From: an uncultured Mycoplasmatota bacterium
GTDB lineage: Bacteria > Bacillota_I > Bacilli_A > RF39 > UBA660
Length of the DNA stretch: 5,274 bases
Assembly: GCA_900553435.1 (NCBI GenBank)
Contig: USDC01000059.1
Location: 1-5,274 of the forward strand
Reading direction: 5' to 3'
The notes below the pieces were generated by a model that did no database searches, was not told the origin of the DNA, and saw only the letters and a list, made by a program, of their open reading frames with translations. How positions within the stretch are numbered: position 1 is the stretch's first letter; every line of letters begins with the position of its first letter. The position numbers were made by a program, and so were the translations under genes. Shown here one piece after another: positions 5,198-5,274 of this stretch.

Positions 5198-5274
5198 ACT
5201 TAATAAGGTGATTTTAGCGTATCCATTTCCAGAAAATCCATTTAAACTTTTAAGACCTCCAGTATCAGATATAT
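5189..5274 (-). CDS. C-terminal fragment of a Gly-rich surface/fibre-type protein (5' end missing)
   Basis: Only the last 27 complete codons before a TAA stop lie in the window. They contain TGGLKSLNGFSGNGYAKITLL. A Gly/Ser/Asn-rich stretch ending in GNGYAKIT plus a hydrophobic strand is a common ending of Gly-rich secreted adhesins, repeat-containing surface proteins and phage tail-fibre-like proteins, where the final strand closes a beta-rich domain. The fragment is convergent with the murT-gatD operon and shares its terminator hairpin. Coding status is supported by this recognisable ending and by the stop placed in the terminator stem. The size and true function of the protein cannot be seen. 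Confidence 0.6.
   Translation of the reverse strand, partial: ISDTGGLKSLNGFSGNGYAKITLLSIK

Noticed and set aside
1..5274. Possible use of the Mollicutes code (TGA = Trp).
   Set aside because: The tryptophan codons checked in rpsB, murT and the thioredoxin-like gene are TGG, and no in-frame TGA is needed. The absence of TGA stops is compatible with chance in six genes.
1..5274. tRNA/rRNA genes, CRISPR arrays, insertion sequences, attachment sites.
   Set aside because: I saw no cloverleaf-like GC-richer segment, no regularly spaced repeats, no transposase motifs and no flanking inverted repeats. The only repetitive coding tract is the KE linker in rpsB.

Overview
The window comes from a very AT-rich bacterial chromosome, most likely an uncultured low-GC Firmicute from the Bacilli / Mollicutes-related group. 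Evidence for this is strong AGGAGG ribosome binding sites, rpsB-tsf organisation, a MurT/GatD-type pair (typical of Gram-positives), and a Lys/Glu-rich ribosomal protein S2. Every tryptophan codon I checked is TGG, and TGA is neither an internal codon nor a stop of any gene here. The standard bacterial code therefore fits. Taxonomy is an inference from composition and gene content only.

Layout. Positions 1-2675 hold a leftward operon: promoter (2647-2675), a structured AT-rich leader, rpsB (ribosomal protein S2 with an unusual 94-residue C-terminal extension), tsf (EF-Ts), and then, in place of the more usual pyrH/frr, a membrane-anchored thioredoxin-like protein that runs off the left edge. 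Upstream of it, also leftward, is a 74-residue protein of uncertain function (weakly STAS-like) with its own intrinsic terminator (2729-2756). A roughly 105-bp divergent intergenic region then separates it from a rightward two-gene operon (3079-5161) with a near-consensus promoter. Its products are a MurT-like Mur ligase and a GatD-like class I glutamine amidotransferase, with the genes overlapping by 11 bp. A perfect 11-bp hairpin at 5161-5190 ends that operon and also meets the 3' end of a leftward gene entering from the right edge, whose Gly-rich C-terminus looks like a surface or fibre-type protein.

How the genes relate. rpsB and tsf supply translation. The thioredoxin-like protein probably acts outside the membrane on thiols or disulfides. 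MurT-GatD normally amidates the D-Glu of lipid II to D-isoglutamine, with GatD releasing ammonia from glutamine and MurT using ATP to activate the carboxylate.

The most striking observation is that this GatD-like protein contains no cysteine at all. Both the catalytic Cys and the catalytic His positions appear to be Thr. Its MurT partner keeps its P-loop and four-Cys zinc ribbon. The pair is therefore a candidate non-glutaminase MurT/GatD variant, a possible distinct system whose nitrogen source or reaction is not obvious. Second in interest are the S2 extension ending in a Rho-N/SAP-like domain and the rpsB leader with duplicated, mutually exclusive pairing elements.
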